Shown here: piece after piece, positions 15,696 through 24,256 of the stretch
How positions within the stretch are numbered: position 1 is the first letter of the stretch
How the letters are laid out: every line of letters starts with the position of its first letter
Source of the DNA: Nocardioides bruguierae
GTDB lineage: Bacteria; Actinomycetota; Actinomycetes; Propionibacteriales; Nocardioidaceae
Assembly (NCBI RefSeq): GCF_023656415.1
Contig: NZ_JAMOIL010000013.1
Span: 1-64,000 of the forward strand
Length of the DNA: 64,000 nt
Direction: 5' to 3'
Notes under the pieces: generated by a model
Told to the model about the DNA's origin: nothing
The model's database searches: none
Seen by the model: the letters and a program-made list of their open reading frames with translations, nothing else
Made by a program: the position numbers and the translations under genes

Positions 15696-16676
15696 ATGAC
15701 CGCCATGATCTCCGCCCGCGGGCTCACCAAGCGCTTCAAGGACGTCGAGGCCCTCTCCGGCCTCGACCTGGACGTGCCCGAGGGCACCGTCCTCGCGCTC
15801 CTGGGCCCCAACGGTGCAGGCAAGACCACCTCGGTGCGCTGCCTGACCACCCTCCTGCGCCCGGACTCGGGCACCGCCACGGTCGCCGGCGCCGATGTGC
15901 TCGCCGACCCCGACCTCGTCCGCTCGCGGATCGGCCTCTCCGGCCAGTACGCCGCCGTCGACGAGCACCTGACCGGGTTCGAGAACCTCGTGATGGTCGG
16001 GCGGCTCTACGGCCTGGGGCGTCAGCGCTCGCGCGAGCGCGCCCAGGAGCTGCTCGAGCGGTTCGACCTCACGGACGCCGGCGGGCGACCGTCGAAGACC
16101 TACTCCGGCGGCATGCGTCGTCGCCTCGACCTGGCCGGGGCGCTCGTGGCCTCGCCGCCGGTGCTCGTCCTCGACGAGCCGACCACCGGGCTGGACCCGC
16201 GCTCGCGGCTGCAGATGTGGGACGTCATCCGCGACCTCGTGGCCGGGGGCGCCACGCTGCTGCTCACCACGCAGTACCTGGAGGAGGCCGACCGGCTCGC
16301 CGACGACATCGTCGTCATCGACCACGGCCGCGAGATCGCCCGCGGCACCGCCGACGAGCTCAAGGCCCGCACCGGTGGCGAACGGGTCGAGATCGTGCTC
16401 GCCGACGGGTCGCACGCCGAGGCCGTCCGGTCGGTGCTGGCCACCGTGGCGGTCGGCGAGGTCGGCGTCGAGGAGAACGGTCGCGAGCTGACGGCCGCCG
16501 TGGAGGGCGGCGTCCTCGCCCTCCAGCGGGTGCTCACCGGCGTCCAGGAGCTACCGGGCGTGGAGGTCCTCGACGTGGGGCTGCGCCGCCCCACGCTGGA
16601 CGACGTCTTCCTCACCCTCACCGGCCACGCGGCCGAGACCGACACCAGCGACGAGACCGCGGAGGCCACCCGATGA
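15696..16676 (+). CDS. DrrA-type ABC exporter ATP-binding protein
   Basis: A 326-residue ATPase of the daunorubicin-resistance (DrrA) family. Walker A GPNGAGKTT is at 37-45, the signature is YSGGMRRRLDLAGAL, Walker B is VLVLDEPTTGLDP, and the switch region reads TTQYLEEAD, with Gln in place of His as is common in DrrA proteins. A DrrA-type C-terminal domain follows the core. ATG 15696 is preceded by GAGG at 5 nt; the GTG two codons earlier overlaps that site and is less likely. The stop overlaps the start of the permease gene (ATGA), so the two subunits are coupled. Substrate unknown; the family exports drugs or glycolipids. Confidence 0.9.
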   Translation: MTAMISARGLTKRFKDVEALSGLDLDVPEGTVLALLGPNGAGKTTSVRCLTTLLRPDSGTATVAGADVLADPDLVRSRIGLSGQYAAVDEHLTGFENLVMVGRLYGLGRQRSRERAQELLERFDLTDAGGRPSKTYSGGMRRRLDLAGALVASPPVLVLDEPTTGLDPRSRLQMWDVIRDLVAGGATLLLTTQYLEEADRLADDIVVIDHGREIARGTADELKARTGGERVEIVLADGSHAEAVRSVLATVAVGEVGVEENGRELTAAVEGGVLALQRVLTGVQELPGVEVLDVGLRRPTLDDVFLTLTGHAAETDTSDETAEATR

Positions 16677-17512
16677 GCACCACCGAGAAGGCGTCCCTCG
16701 CCCGCGCCGGCCGCGGCCCGCTGGGGGCGCTGGAGGACGGCTGGGTCGTGGCCCAGCGCAACCTGGTCAAGATCAAGCGGGTGCCCGAGGTGCTCGTCTT
16801 CGTGCTGATCAGTCCGATCATGTTCGTGCTGCTCTTCGCGTTCGTCTTCGGCGGCGCGATCGACCCCGGCGACGGCAGCAACTACCGCGAGTTCCTGATC
16901 GGCGGCATCTTCGCCCAGACCGTGGTCTTCGGGGCCACGTTCACCGGCGCCGGCCTGGCCGAGGACATGCAGAAGGGCATCATCGACCGTTTCCGGTCGC
17001 TGCCGATGTCGCCCTCGGCGGTGCTCGTCGGCCGCACCACCTCCGACGTCGTCTACAACGTGCTGAGCCTGATCATCATGGCGCTCACGGGGCTGCTCAT
17101 CGGGTGGCGCGTGCGCGAGGGCGTGCTCGACATGCTGGCCGGCTTCGGGCTGCTCCTGCTGTTCGCGTACGCGGTGAGCTGGGTGATGGCCTACGTCGGC
17201 CTGCTGGTGCCCAGCGTCGAGGTGATCAACAACGCCAGCTTCATCGTGATCATGCCGCTGACGTTCGTCTCCAACGCGTTCGTGCCCCTGGAGTCCTTCA
17301 GCGGCGTGCTGCGCCAGTTCGTGCTCTGGAACCCCGTCTCCGCGCTCACGCAGGCCAGCCGCGAGCTGTTCGGCAACACCAGCCCGGCCTCGGCGCCGGA
17401 CGCCTGGTCGATGCAGCACCCGGTGCTCTACACGCTGCTGTGGGTGGTGCTGATCCTCGTGGTCTTCGTGCCGCTCTCGGTCAACCGGTACCGCCGCGCG
17501 ACGTCCCGCTGA
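16673..17512 (+). CDS. DrrB-type ABC exporter permease (ABC-2)
   Basis: A 279-residue permease starting MSTTEKASLARAGRG. It has about six transmembrane helices (for example VLVFVLISPIMFVLLFAFVFG and MLAGFGLLLLFAYAVSWVMAY) and the ABC-2 family landmarks GIIDRFRSLPMSPSAVLVGR and FVSNAFVPLESFSGVLR. It pairs with the upstream ATPase through a 4-nt ATGA overlap to form an exporter, probably a dimer of each. A GC-rich inverted repeat directly downstream closes the operon. Confidence 0.9.
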   Translation: MSTTEKASLARAGRGPLGALEDGWVVAQRNLVKIKRVPEVLVFVLISPIMFVLLFAFVFGGAIDPGDGSNYREFLIGGIFAQTVVFGATFTGAGLAEDMQKGIIDRFRSLPMSPSAVLVGRTTSDVVYNVLSLIIMALTGLLIGWRVREGVLDMLAGFGLLLLFAYAVSWVMAYVGLLVPSVEVINNASFIVIMPLTFVSNAFVPLESFSGVLRQFVLWNPVSALTQASRELFGNTSPASAPDAWSMQHPVLYTLLWVVLILVVFVPLSVNRYRRATSR

Positions 17513-17522
17513 CCCGGGCCCC

Positions 17523-17569
17523 GACCCGGCCCTGCCCGGCCCCGGTGCCGCTCCGGCCGGGGCCGGGTC
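17523..17569 (+). terminator. Inverted repeat after DrrAB-like operon
   Basis: GACCCGGCCC (17523-17532) pairs with GGGCCGGGTC (17560-17569), and further G+C pairing is possible inside. It begins 10 bp after the permease stop and has no T-tract. Confidence 0.65.
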
Positions 17570-17668
17570 GGTGCCCCGGGCCTGTGGAGAAGGTCCCGCG
17601 CGCGGGGCCGCGCTGCGCGATGATGGAGGTCCACGCGGCGTGCGCCGCCGGAGCCGAGGAGGCAGGTC

Positions 17669-20600
17669 GTGACCACGGACCCGACAGCACCTCCGACCGG
17701 ACCGTCGGGGCGAGCCTCGAGCGACGGCGGCCACCGACGACTCTCCGACCCGTCCCGGTGCCCGGACTGCGGCGCTCGGCTCGGCCCCGCGCCGCGGCAG
17801 TGCCCCGCCTGCGCGCTGCCGCTGGACACCACTGACGCCACGACACTGCTCGACGCGCTCGGGCGGGCCGACGCGGCCCTCGACCGGATGCGGGCCGAGC
17901 GCGACCGCCGCGCCGAGGCTGCGGCCGCAGCGGCCGCAGCGGCCGCCGCAGCAGCGTCCCCTGCTGCTCCGACGGACCCCGCGGCCTGGTCCCCGCCACT
18001 GCCCCGGCCGACCCCGGTCGCCGCCACGGACGTGGCGACCCCTCCCCCGTCTGCGGCCCCTGCGGCCCCTGCGGCCGCTCCACCCCGGACCGGGCTCACC
18101 GGGGCCACCGTCCCACGCCTGCTGTTCACGCTGGCCGTGGTGAGCCTGCTGCTCGGCGCCGCGATCTTCATGGCGGTCACCTGGACGCGCCTCGGGGTGG
18201 GCGCCCAGACGGCGCTGCTCCTGCTCGTCACCGCGCTCGCCGCCACGGGCGCGCACCTGGCGGTGCGGGCGCGGCTCCGCGGTGCGGCGGAGTCGGCCGC
18301 GCTCGTGGCGGCCGGCCTCGCCGGGCTGGACGCGTTCGGTGCCCGAGCGGCCGGGTGGCTGGGCGCGGACCCCGACCCGGGGCTCGTGACTGCCCTCGTG
18401 GGGGCGGCGTTCGCGGTCGTCCCGGCGCTCCTGCTCCTCCTCCAGCGCAGGGCCGGGTCCGTGGAGCGTCCGCGGCCGCCCCTGCCGCCGCTGGTCACCT
18501 CGCAGGTGATGCTGGGGCTCGGCACCGTGCTCGCGGCGTTCGGGCTCGCGATCGCGGCCGGGGGCGCCCGCAGTCGCGCCGGCGCCGACGACGTCGCCGT
18601 GCTCACCGCCGCGCTCTGGGTGCTCGCCCTGGCCGTGCCGGTCCTGACGCTGCTGGGCCGGACCCTGCGGGCCAGGCTCGTGGTGACGGCCGTCGTGCTC
18701 GTCGCCGGGGCGGCGCCGGCCTCCGCCTCCCTGCTGACCGAGGCCCTCGTCGCCCTCGTGGACGACGGCGACTGGTACCCCGGCATCGCCGCACGCCTGC
18801 TCCTCGCCGCGCTCGGCTGGGCCCTCCTGGTGCCCCACGCGTCGACCCGGTCCACCAGCGCTGGGACCGGGCAGCTGCGGGAGTGGGGTCGCGCGGCGTC
18901 CTCCCTCGTCGCGCTCGCGCTCGGGGTGCTCGGCCTCGTCGGGCCCGCCCTCACCGCGCGGCCCGAGACCACCGTGCTCGTGGCCACCGTGGTCGCGCTC
19001 GTGCTGACGGTGCTCGCCGCCCTGGCTCCCTCCCCGGCTCGCGACCCGTGGCGCCGCGCCGGCCGCGGCCTCGGCCTGGGTGTCGGCGGCGGTGCCGCGC
19101 TGGTGCTGGCGGGCCTGGTAGCGCTACCGGCCGTCTGGTTCACGTCGCTGCCGAGCCCCTGGGAGTCCTCGGCGCTGGTCAGCCTCGACCCCACCACCGA
19201 CGGCCGGGGCGCCGACCTGCCCGACCTGGCCTGGCTGGTCGCGGCGCTGCTCCTCGTCCCGCTCGTCCTCGTGCCCGTCCTCGTCCGGCTCGCGCTGCCC
19301 CGCCGGCCCGAGCGAGCCACTCCCCGGGCCCTGCGCCCCACCGGCTGGGTGCTCGCCGTCACTGGCACCGCGTGGCTGCTGCTGCTCGGCACCGACCTGG
19401 TCGTCGTGGTGGTGGCCTGGGCGCTGCTGGGTGTGGTCCTGGCCGTCCGCCTCCCGGCGGACCCCGCACGGGTGCTGCCGGCCACCGGCGCGGCAGTGGT
19501 CTGCGCGGGGGTCGGCGTCGGTCTGGGCTCGCCCTCGGCCGGCGCGAGCCTCGTGGCACTGGTCGCCCTGGCGCTGGTCACCGTGCTGCTCCTGCCCGGG
19601 GACGCCCTGGCCGCCGCCCTCGGCGTCACGCGCGCCGGGCTGCGAGGCACGCTGCTCGCGGCGCTGCTGCTCGAGGCGGTGGTGGGCACCCAGGCCCTGG
19701 CGCGCGTGGTCGCACCGCTGCCCGAGCGCACTGCTGCGGAGGGTCGGGCCGGCGACGCGCTGCTCGTCGCCCCGGGAGTGCTGGGCGCCGGGCTCGTGGT
19801 GGTCGGCGTGGCCGCGGTGCTGCGCAACCTCCCGGTGCCCCTGGTCGTCAGCGCGGCCGCCGTGCCGGCGCTGACCGGTGCCGCGCTCGGCACCGCCCTC
19901 GACGGGCGGGCCGACCCGCTGGTCGGCGCCCTCCTCGCGGCCGCCGCGGCTGCGGTCGTGGGCGGCGCCGGCACCGCGCTGGACGCGTCCGCGCCACCGC
20001 CGGTCGGGCAGCGCGGGGCGGCCAGCGTGGTCGTCCTCCTCGCCGCGCTGGTCACGCTGGCGAACCTGCTCGTCGGGCTCGTGGACCTGCTCGGCCAGGA
20101 GTGGCTGAGCCGGCCGGCCACCGAGGAGGTCGGGGGGTTCGCCACGGCCGCGGCACGGGCCACGGCGCCCGTCCCTCTCGTCGCGGCCGCTCTCGCGCTG
20201 CTCCCGTGGCTGCCCCTCCTGCGCGCGTCGGGTCCCCTCGGGGAGCGGGCCCGCACCGGGACGCGCCGCGCCCTCGCCTGGGGCGCGCTGGTCCTCGGCG
20301 CCGGCGCCCTCCTCGGTGGGGGCGTGCCGCGGTGGCTGCCCGTCCTGCTCCTGGCCGTGCTCGCCGCCGGACTCCTGCTCGCGCTGCCGCTGCGGCGGGT
20401 CACCCCGCTCAGCGGAGCGATGGCGGGCGGGCTCGCCGTGCTGGCGACGCTCGGCGCGCTGCCCTCCCACGGCCTGGCGGCGGTGACCCTGGTGCTCCTG
20501 GCCGCCGCGGCGCTCGCCGCCGGACTCCTCGCGACCCGCACCGCACCGGCCGCGGGCACGCTGCTGCCGGGCGTCCTCGCCGCCGGCGCCTGGGCCGCGG

Positions 20601-21376
20601 CCGCGACCGCCGTGCCGGTGCTCGTGACGCTGCCCGGCGGCCCCGGTCTCCGGGTGAGCGGGCCGGTGCTGCTGCTCGGGGCGGCGCTGCTCGTGGTGGT
20701 CGCCGCGGTGCGGCGCCGTGAGCCCGTTCCCTTCCTCGAGGTCGTCGTGGCCGCCTCCGTCCCGGTGGGGACACTCATGACCGTGAGCGTGGTCGCCGAG
20801 CCACGTGCCGCGCTCGCCCTCCAGCTGGTCGCGGGCGGCGCGGTGGTGGCCGGCCACGCCGCCGCGCAGCCGACCCGCCGCTGGGCCGGCTGGGTGGCCT
20901 CGGCGCTGGTCACCGCGGGCACCTGGCTGCTCCTGCACCGCTCGGGCGTGCGGACGCCGGAGGCGTACACGCTGCCGCTGGCCGCCGGGCTGCTCCTGCA
21001 CGGCGCCTGGCTCCTGCTCCGCGACCCGGCGGTCTCGACCCGCCGGGCCCTCACCGCCGGGCTGTGGCTGGCCCTGCTGCCCAGCCTGTGGCTCAGCCTG
21101 CGCGAGCCGCTCAGCACCCGCGCCCTGCTGCTGGGCCTGGCCTGCCTGGCGCTGGTGCTCGTCGGGGTCCGGCTGCGGCTGTCCCAACCCGTGCTGGCCG
21201 GGGCGGTGGTGGGCCTCGTCCTGCTCGGGCGCGAGGCGACGCCCTGGCTCACCGCCGGGCCCCGGTGGGTGCCGTTCGTGCTCGCCGGCCTGGTGCTCGG
21301 GGCCGTGGCGCTGACCTGGGAGGCGCGGCTGGCCGACGTGCGCCGCGCGGCCGCCTACGTGGGCAGGCTGCGCTGA
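17669..21376 (+). CDS. Giant zinc-ribbon multi-TM membrane protein (SCO7613-like, 1235 aa)
   Basis: A 1235-residue protein from GTG 17669, which has GAGGAGG 6 nt upstream. The N-terminus carries a zinc ribbon with CPDC at 31-34 and CPAC at 45-48. A short coiled segment (ALDRMRAERDRRAE), an Ala/Pro-rich linker and then roughly 30 or more hydrophobic segments run almost to the C-terminus. This matches the large actinobacterial membrane proteins named after Streptomyces SCO7613, whose function is unknown. A zinc ribbon plus one coiled coil facing the cytoplasm suggests partner binding rather than catalysis. It is monocistronic and convergent with the patatin gene. Base composition is even more biased than its neighbours because of Leu, Val and Ala codons. 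Confidence 0.8.
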   Translation: MTTDPTAPPTGPSGRASSDGGHRRLSDPSRCPDCGARLGPAPRQCPACALPLDTTDATTLLDALGRADAALDRMRAERDRRAEAAAAAAAAAAAAASPAAPTDPAAWSPPLPRPTPVAATDVATPPPSAAPAAPAAAPPRTGLTGATVPRLLFTLAVVSLLLGAAIFMAVTWTRLGVGAQTALLLLVTALAATGAHLAVRARLRGAAESAALVAAGLAGLDAFGARAAGWLGADPDPGLVTALVGAAFAVVPALLLLLQRRAGSVERPRPPLPPLVTSQVMLGLGTVLAAFGLAIAAGGARSRAGADDVAVLTAALWVLALAVPVLTLLGRTLRARLVVTAVVLVAGAAPASASLLTEALVALVDDGDWYPGIAARLLLAALGWALLVPHASTRSTSAGTGQLREWGRAASSLVALALGVLGLVGPALTARPETTVLVATVVALVLTVLAALAPSPARDPWRRAGRGLGLGVGGGAALVLAGLVALPAVWFTSLPSPWESSALVSLDPTTDGRGADLPDLAWLVAALLLVPLVLVPVLVRLALPRRPERATPRALRPTGWVLAVTGTAWLLLLGTDLVVVVVAWALLGVVLAVRLPADPARVLPATGAAVVCAGVGVGLGSPSAGASLVALVALALVTVLLLPGDALAAALGVTRAGLRGTLLAALLLEAVVGTQALARVVAPLPERTAAEGRAGDALLVAPGVLGAGLVVVGVAAVLRNLPVPLVVSAAAVPALTGAALGTALDGRADPLVGALLAAAAAAVVGGAGTALDASAPPPVGQRGAASVVVLLAALVTLANLLVGLVDLLGQEWLSRPATEEVGGFATAAARATAPVPLVAAALALLPWLPLLRASGPLGERARTGTRRALAWGALVLGAGALLGGGVPRWLPVLLLAVLAAGLLLALPLRRVTPLSGAMAGGLAVLATLGALPSHGLAAVTLVLLAAAALAAGLLATRTAPAAGTLLPGVLAAGAWAAAATAVPVLVTLPGGPGLRVSGPVLLLGAALLVVVAAVRRREPVPFLEVVVAASVPVGTLMTVSVVAEPRAALALQLVAGGAVVAGHAAAQPTRRWAGWVASALVTAGTWLLLHRSGVRTPEAYTLPLAAGLLLHGAWLLLRDPAVSTRRALTAGLWLALLPSLWLSLREPLSTRALLLGLACLALVLVGVRLRLSQPVLAGAVVGLVLLGREATPWLTAGPRWVPFVLAGLVLGAVALTWEARLADVRRAAAYVGRLR

Positions 21377-21422
21377 CGCCGCGCCGGGGCCACGAGGGGC
21401 ACCACCCGGCTCAGAGGGCCCG

Positions 21423-22667
21423 TCAGACGGACCAGAGGTCGGGGTGCTCCGCGACCCACGCCTCGGCGTCGCGCTTGCCCAGGGCCGCGGCGGCGTCGAA
21501 GAAGTCGGTGTCGAAGAGCAGGTAGGAGAGCAGCTCTCCCTGGAGCGGGGAGTCGCTGCCGAGCAGCCGGTGCACCATCTGCAGGTCGGGGTCGGCGGCG
21601 GTCCCCCGCAGGGAGCCGTGGTTGGCGCGGTAGACCTCCATCGCCACGTCGGCCAGCTCGTCGCCCCGCTCGGGCGCGAGGGCGACGTGCGGCAGCGGGC
21701 GCAGCGGCGCCAGCCCCTGACGCTCCCGGTAGCCGGCGAGCGCGGTCGCGACCTCCTCGTCCGCCAGCATCGCGTTCGTCTCGCGCACGCGGCGGACGTC
21801 CTGGCGCAGCGGGTCGTCCATGACGGCGCCGAGCAGCGTCGCCCCGCCGTCGCCGAGGTCCACGGGGCGCTGGTCGGCGGTGGTGTCGGCCGCCGGCGGG
21901 CGCATGCTCCCGGTGCCCACGGCCACCACGGCGTCCGCCCCGAGCTCCAGGACCGGGACGAGCGGGTTGCGGCGGCGGGTAGCACCGTCGACGTACCAGC
22001 CCTCGGCCTCGGCCGGCTCGCGCACCCGCACCGAGGGGAACAGGACGGGGATCGCGGACGAGGCGAGCAGGTGCTCGACGCCCAGCCGGGCCGGCACGTA
22101 CGCCCGGTTGTGCGCCTCGTCCAGGGCGGGGAGCGCCTCCGGGCCACCGACCGCGGCGGGCGCGGTCTGGGCGAAGAGGGTGACGCGGCCGGTGCGGACG
22201 GCGGTGGCTGTGACGGCGAGCGCGGAGACGAGCCCGCTCTCGACGTTCTCGTTCACCCGGTCCCAGTCGATGGAGCGGCCCAGGGTCCGCGCCAGCGGCT
22301 GGGTGCCCAGGAAGCCGCGCAGCCGGAAGCCGCTGAGCCCCACGGTCTCGGAGGCGTAGCGGAGCAGCACCTCGGGGGCCTGGCGCCAGATCGGTCGCAT
22401 CACGTTCTTCTTCACCGCGCCCTCCAGCACGGTGCGCAGGCCCTGGGCCTGCTCGTCGGCCGGCAGGTGGGCCACGCCGGCGAGCGCCGCGCTGAGCAGC
22501 GCACCGGCGCTGGTGCCGATGAGGACCGTGGGCCTCAGGTCGCGGCGCTCGAGCTCGGGGAGCAGCACCTCGAGGGCCCCGACCTGGTAGGCCGAGCGGG
22601 CTCCGCCGGCGTCGAGGACGAGGGCGACCTTGCGCTGCGCGGGGTCGGTCGCGGGCTTCGTGGGCAC
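21423..22667 (-). CDS. Patatin-like phospholipase/esterase
   Basis: A 414-residue patatin-fold hydrolase. The oxyanion stretch DAGGARSAYQVG (about 19-30), the nucleophile motif GTSAG at 51-55 (Ser53) and the dyad Asp in DGA at 228-230 are all present, so it should be active as a Ser-Asp lipid acyl hydrolase. There is no signal peptide, so it is probably cytosolic or membrane-peripheral. GTG 22667 is preceded by TAGCGT six nt upstream, pointing to a leaderless transcript. The C-terminal third has no recognisable domain. Confidence 0.88.
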   Translation of the reverse strand: MPTKPATDPAQRKVALVLDAGGARSAYQVGALEVLLPELERRDLRPTVLIGTSAGALLSAALAGVAHLPADEQAQGLRTVLEGAVKKNVMRPIWRQAPEVLLRYASETVGLSGFRLRGFLGTQPLARTLGRSIDWDRVNENVESGLVSALAVTATAVRTGRVTLFAQTAPAAVGGPEALPALDEAHNRAYVPARLGVEHLLASSAIPVLFPSVRVREPAEAEGWYVDGATRRRNPLVPVLELGADAVVAVGTGSMRPPAADTTADQRPVDLGDGGATLLGAVMDDPLRQDVRRVRETNAMLADEEVATALAGYRERQGLAPLRPLPHVALAPERGDELADVAMEVYRANHGSLRGTAADPDLQMVHRLLGSDSPLQGELLSYLLFDTDFFDAAAALGKRDAEAWVAEHPDLWSV

Positions 22668-22762
22668 GCCCCGACGCTAGGGCGCGGCGGCCGCGGGCGG
22701 CCTCACCCGAGGGCAGGGGCCGGACGGCCCGGCCGGGCCCGGGCAGAGGTCCCGGTCCAGGG

Positions 22763-22776
22763 GGGACGCCTCCCCT
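22763..22776 (+). promoter_or_regulatory. Possible DosR-like site upstream of PNPOx gene
   Basis: GGGAC-GCCT-CCCCT fits the GGGAC-N4-(5 nt ending in C/T-rich) half of a DosR/DevR-type box. It overlaps the -35 hexamer and is centred about 41 bp before the predicted start of transcription. Only the left half matches well. Confidence 0.25.
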
Positions 22777-22804
22777 GACACCCGGGACCGGCTCGTCCTA
22801 GCGT
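22775..22804 (+). promoter_or_regulatory. Sigma-70-type promoter for PNPOx gene
   Basis: CTGACA (22775-22780) and TAGCGT (22799-22804) are separated by 18 bp. The predicted transcript starts near 22811, leaving a leader of about 40 nt with a GGAGG ribosome-binding site before ATG 22851. Confidence 0.6.
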
Positions 22805-22850
22805 CGAAGCACGACCACTACCACCAGGACCAGAGCCCACGGAGGCCATC

Positions 22851-23279
22851 ATGAGCAGCGTCTCGATCGACAACCCCGTCGCCCCGCTCAGCGAGGAGGA
22901 GTGCTGGGCGCGACTGCGGTCCCAGGAGATCGGCCGCCTCGGCTACCGGCTCGTCGACGAGATCCACGTCGTGCCGGTCAACTACGTGGTCGTCGACTCA
23001 CGGCCGGCCATCCGCACGGACGCCGGCAACAAGCTGCTCTCCGCCGCCCTGGAGTACGAGGTCGCGCTGGAGATCGACGGCTGGGGCGAGGAGCTCGGCT
23101 GGTCCGTGCTGCTGCGCGGCCGGGCGCACATCGTCGGCGAGGCGCGAGCCGAGCAGTACGCCGAGCTGGAGCAGGTGCCCTGGGTGCCCTCCCCCAAGTG
23201 GGACGTCATCGAGATCGAGCCCGCGGTCGTCACCGGCCGTGAGGTCTTCCTCACCAAGGGCCGGGTCCCGAGCGCCTGA
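22851..23279 (+). CDS. Pyridoxamine 5'-phosphate oxidase-like flavin-binding protein
   Basis: A 142-residue split-barrel protein of the PNPOx-like (Pyridox_ox_2) group. It opens with LSEEECWARLRSQEIGRLGY and then shows VVPVNYVV, the cofactor-phosphate-type segment RTDAGNK at 55-61, and GWSVLLRGRAHIV. Such proteins bind FMN or F420 and reduce or oxidise small molecules, but the substrate is unknown. A GGAGG site precedes ATG 22851. It is the first and best-conserved of three tandem paralogues; the next two lack the cofactor segment. The DosR-like box and promoter upstream suggest hypoxia or redox control (inference). Confidence 0.85.
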   Translation: MSSVSIDNPVAPLSEEECWARLRSQEIGRLGYRLVDEIHVVPVNYVVVDSRPAIRTDAGNKLLSAALEYEVALEIDGWGEELGWSVLLRGRAHIVGEARAEQYAELEQVPWVPSPKWDVIEIEPAVVTGREVFLTKGRVPSA

Positions 23280-23325
23280 GCACCCGTCACCTGCGCGAAC
23301 GGGTGTCCTCCGGTCCCACGGTCCC

Positions 23326-23339
23326 GGGACCATCGGCCC
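23326..23339 (+). promoter_or_regulatory. Possible DosR-like site upstream of second PNPOx-like gene
   Basis: GGGAC-CATC-GGCCC resembles a DosR/DevR box (GGGAC-N4-GTCCC) with one half-site mismatch. It is embedded in the 12-bp palindrome GGTCCCGGGACC (23320-23331). A -10-like GATAAC at 23362-23367 puts the site near position -41, a typical activator location. Confidence 0.35.
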
Positions 23340-23445
23340 CGGCGCAGGGGCCTGGTGCGTCGATAACGTCTGCGTCACCACCCTTCCCCACTGACGCCGA
23401 CGGGCTCCGCCCACCGGCCGACGCCTCTCCCCCTGGAGGCCCGCC

Positions 23446-23868
23446 ATGCGCTCCACCCACGCCTGCCACCAGCTCGACGACGCCCAGTGCTGGGCCGTGC
23501 TGCTCGAGCACGACCACGGACTGACGACGCTGCCCGGCACCACCGGCACCGGCACGGCGGTCGTCCCGGTCGGCTACGCCCCGCTCGCCCCCGGTGTGCT
23601 CGCCGTGCGCTGCCCCGACCCCGACCTCGCCGACGGCGCCCGTCTCGGTGCCCGCGTCACCCTCGAGCTCAGCGGCGCCGGCCGCTCCTCGTCGTGGACG
23701 GTGCTGGTCAGCGGGGTGCTGCGCGAGCTGGAGCCCGACGAGACCGGCCGCTGGAGCGACGACGTGCCCAGCCGCGGCCCGGTCGTGACCCTGCACGTGG
23801 ACGCGGTGGGCGGCTGCGAGGCGCTGCTCGCCCAGCGGGGCCACGAGGTCCTGCGGCCCGCCTCCTGA
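23446..23868 (+). CDS. Degenerate PNPOx-like protein, paralogue 2
   Basis: A 140-residue protein beginning MRSTHACHQLDDAQCWAVLL. It follows the same layout as the upstream PNPOx protein: a QCW helix, a GLTTLPGT strand, AVVPVGYAPL in place of VVPVNYVV, and SSWTVLVSGVLREL in place of GWSVLLRGRAHIV. The segment that should hold the flavin phosphate (RTDAGNK in the neighbour) is here RCPDPDLADG, with the Gly-Lys lost. Cofactor binding is therefore doubtful, and a regulatory or structural role is possible. ATG 23446 has GGAGG upstream. The 3' end runs into a 13-nt tandem repeat. Confidence 0.7.
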   Translation: MRSTHACHQLDDAQCWAVLLEHDHGLTTLPGTTGTGTAVVPVGYAPLAPGVLAVRCPDPDLADGARLGARVTLELSGAGRSSSWTVLVSGVLRELEPDETGRWSDDVPSRGPVVTLHVDAVGGCEALLAQRGHEVLRPAS

Positions 23869-23895
23869 CCCCGCCTCCTGACTCTGCCTCCTGAC
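23860..23895 (+). repeat. Three 13-nt tandem repeats at the stop codon
   Basis: GCCTCCTGAC occurs at 23860-23869, 23873-23882 and 23886-23895, a strict 13-nt period. The stop codon of the upstream gene is in the first copy. Replication slippage would not alter the encoded protein. Confidence 0.8.
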
Positions 23896-23934
23896 GCCCG
23901 TCCTGGTCCGCCCCGCGGGTCTTCGTCGGGCCCG

Positions 23935-23950
23935 ACCGGTCCGGACCGGT
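23935..23950. terminator. Perfect 16-bp palindrome, possible terminator of paralogue 2
   Basis: ACCGGTCC joined to GGACCGGT with no loop, 67 bp after the gene end. A loopless palindrome makes a poor hairpin, so a protein-binding site is equally possible. Confidence 0.35.
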
Positions 23951-24052
23951 GCTCGCACCCGGCTGGACAACCGCCAGGACGCCCCGGACAGCGTGCGACG
24001 CGGCACGCACACGATTACGTCGTCCTCTACCTGCGCGAATGACCAAGGTCTT

Positions 24053-24066
24053 GGGACCTGGGTCAC
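24053..24066 (+). promoter_or_regulatory. Possible DosR-like site upstream of third PNPOx-like gene
   Basis: GGGAC-CTGG-GTCAC matches the GGGAC-N4-GTCCC pattern with one mismatch in the core arms. It lies about 190 bp before the gene start, so a promoter would need to lie between them. Confidence 0.35.
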
Positions 24067-24256
24067 GTGCGGAGGGTCGAAGGTCCCGACGGATGCACCC
24101 CGATCGGTGTGAAGAGCCTGTTCAGATACCTAGGCTGGTGTCTCAGCAGCATCCGTCGCACCGGTTTCCCCCCACCCGCGAGCACGGCCCCGGCACGACT
24201 CGACCTCGGAACCGTCGACGGCACCCCCCACCCACCCTCGCTTCCCCGGAGGGCCC

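Larger units (their letters stand above)
23869..24256. other. 388-bp intergenic region with palindromes
   Basis: There is no convincing gene in this stretch. It holds the end of the 13-nt repeats, a perfect 16-bp palindrome ACCGGTCCGGACCGGT at 23935-23950 (possible terminator or operator), a DosR-like site at 24053-24066 with a flanking AAGGTC-N3-GGACC inverted repeat, and a possible -10 TAGGCT near 24132. The leader of the downstream gene would exceed 100 nt. Confidence 0.5.
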
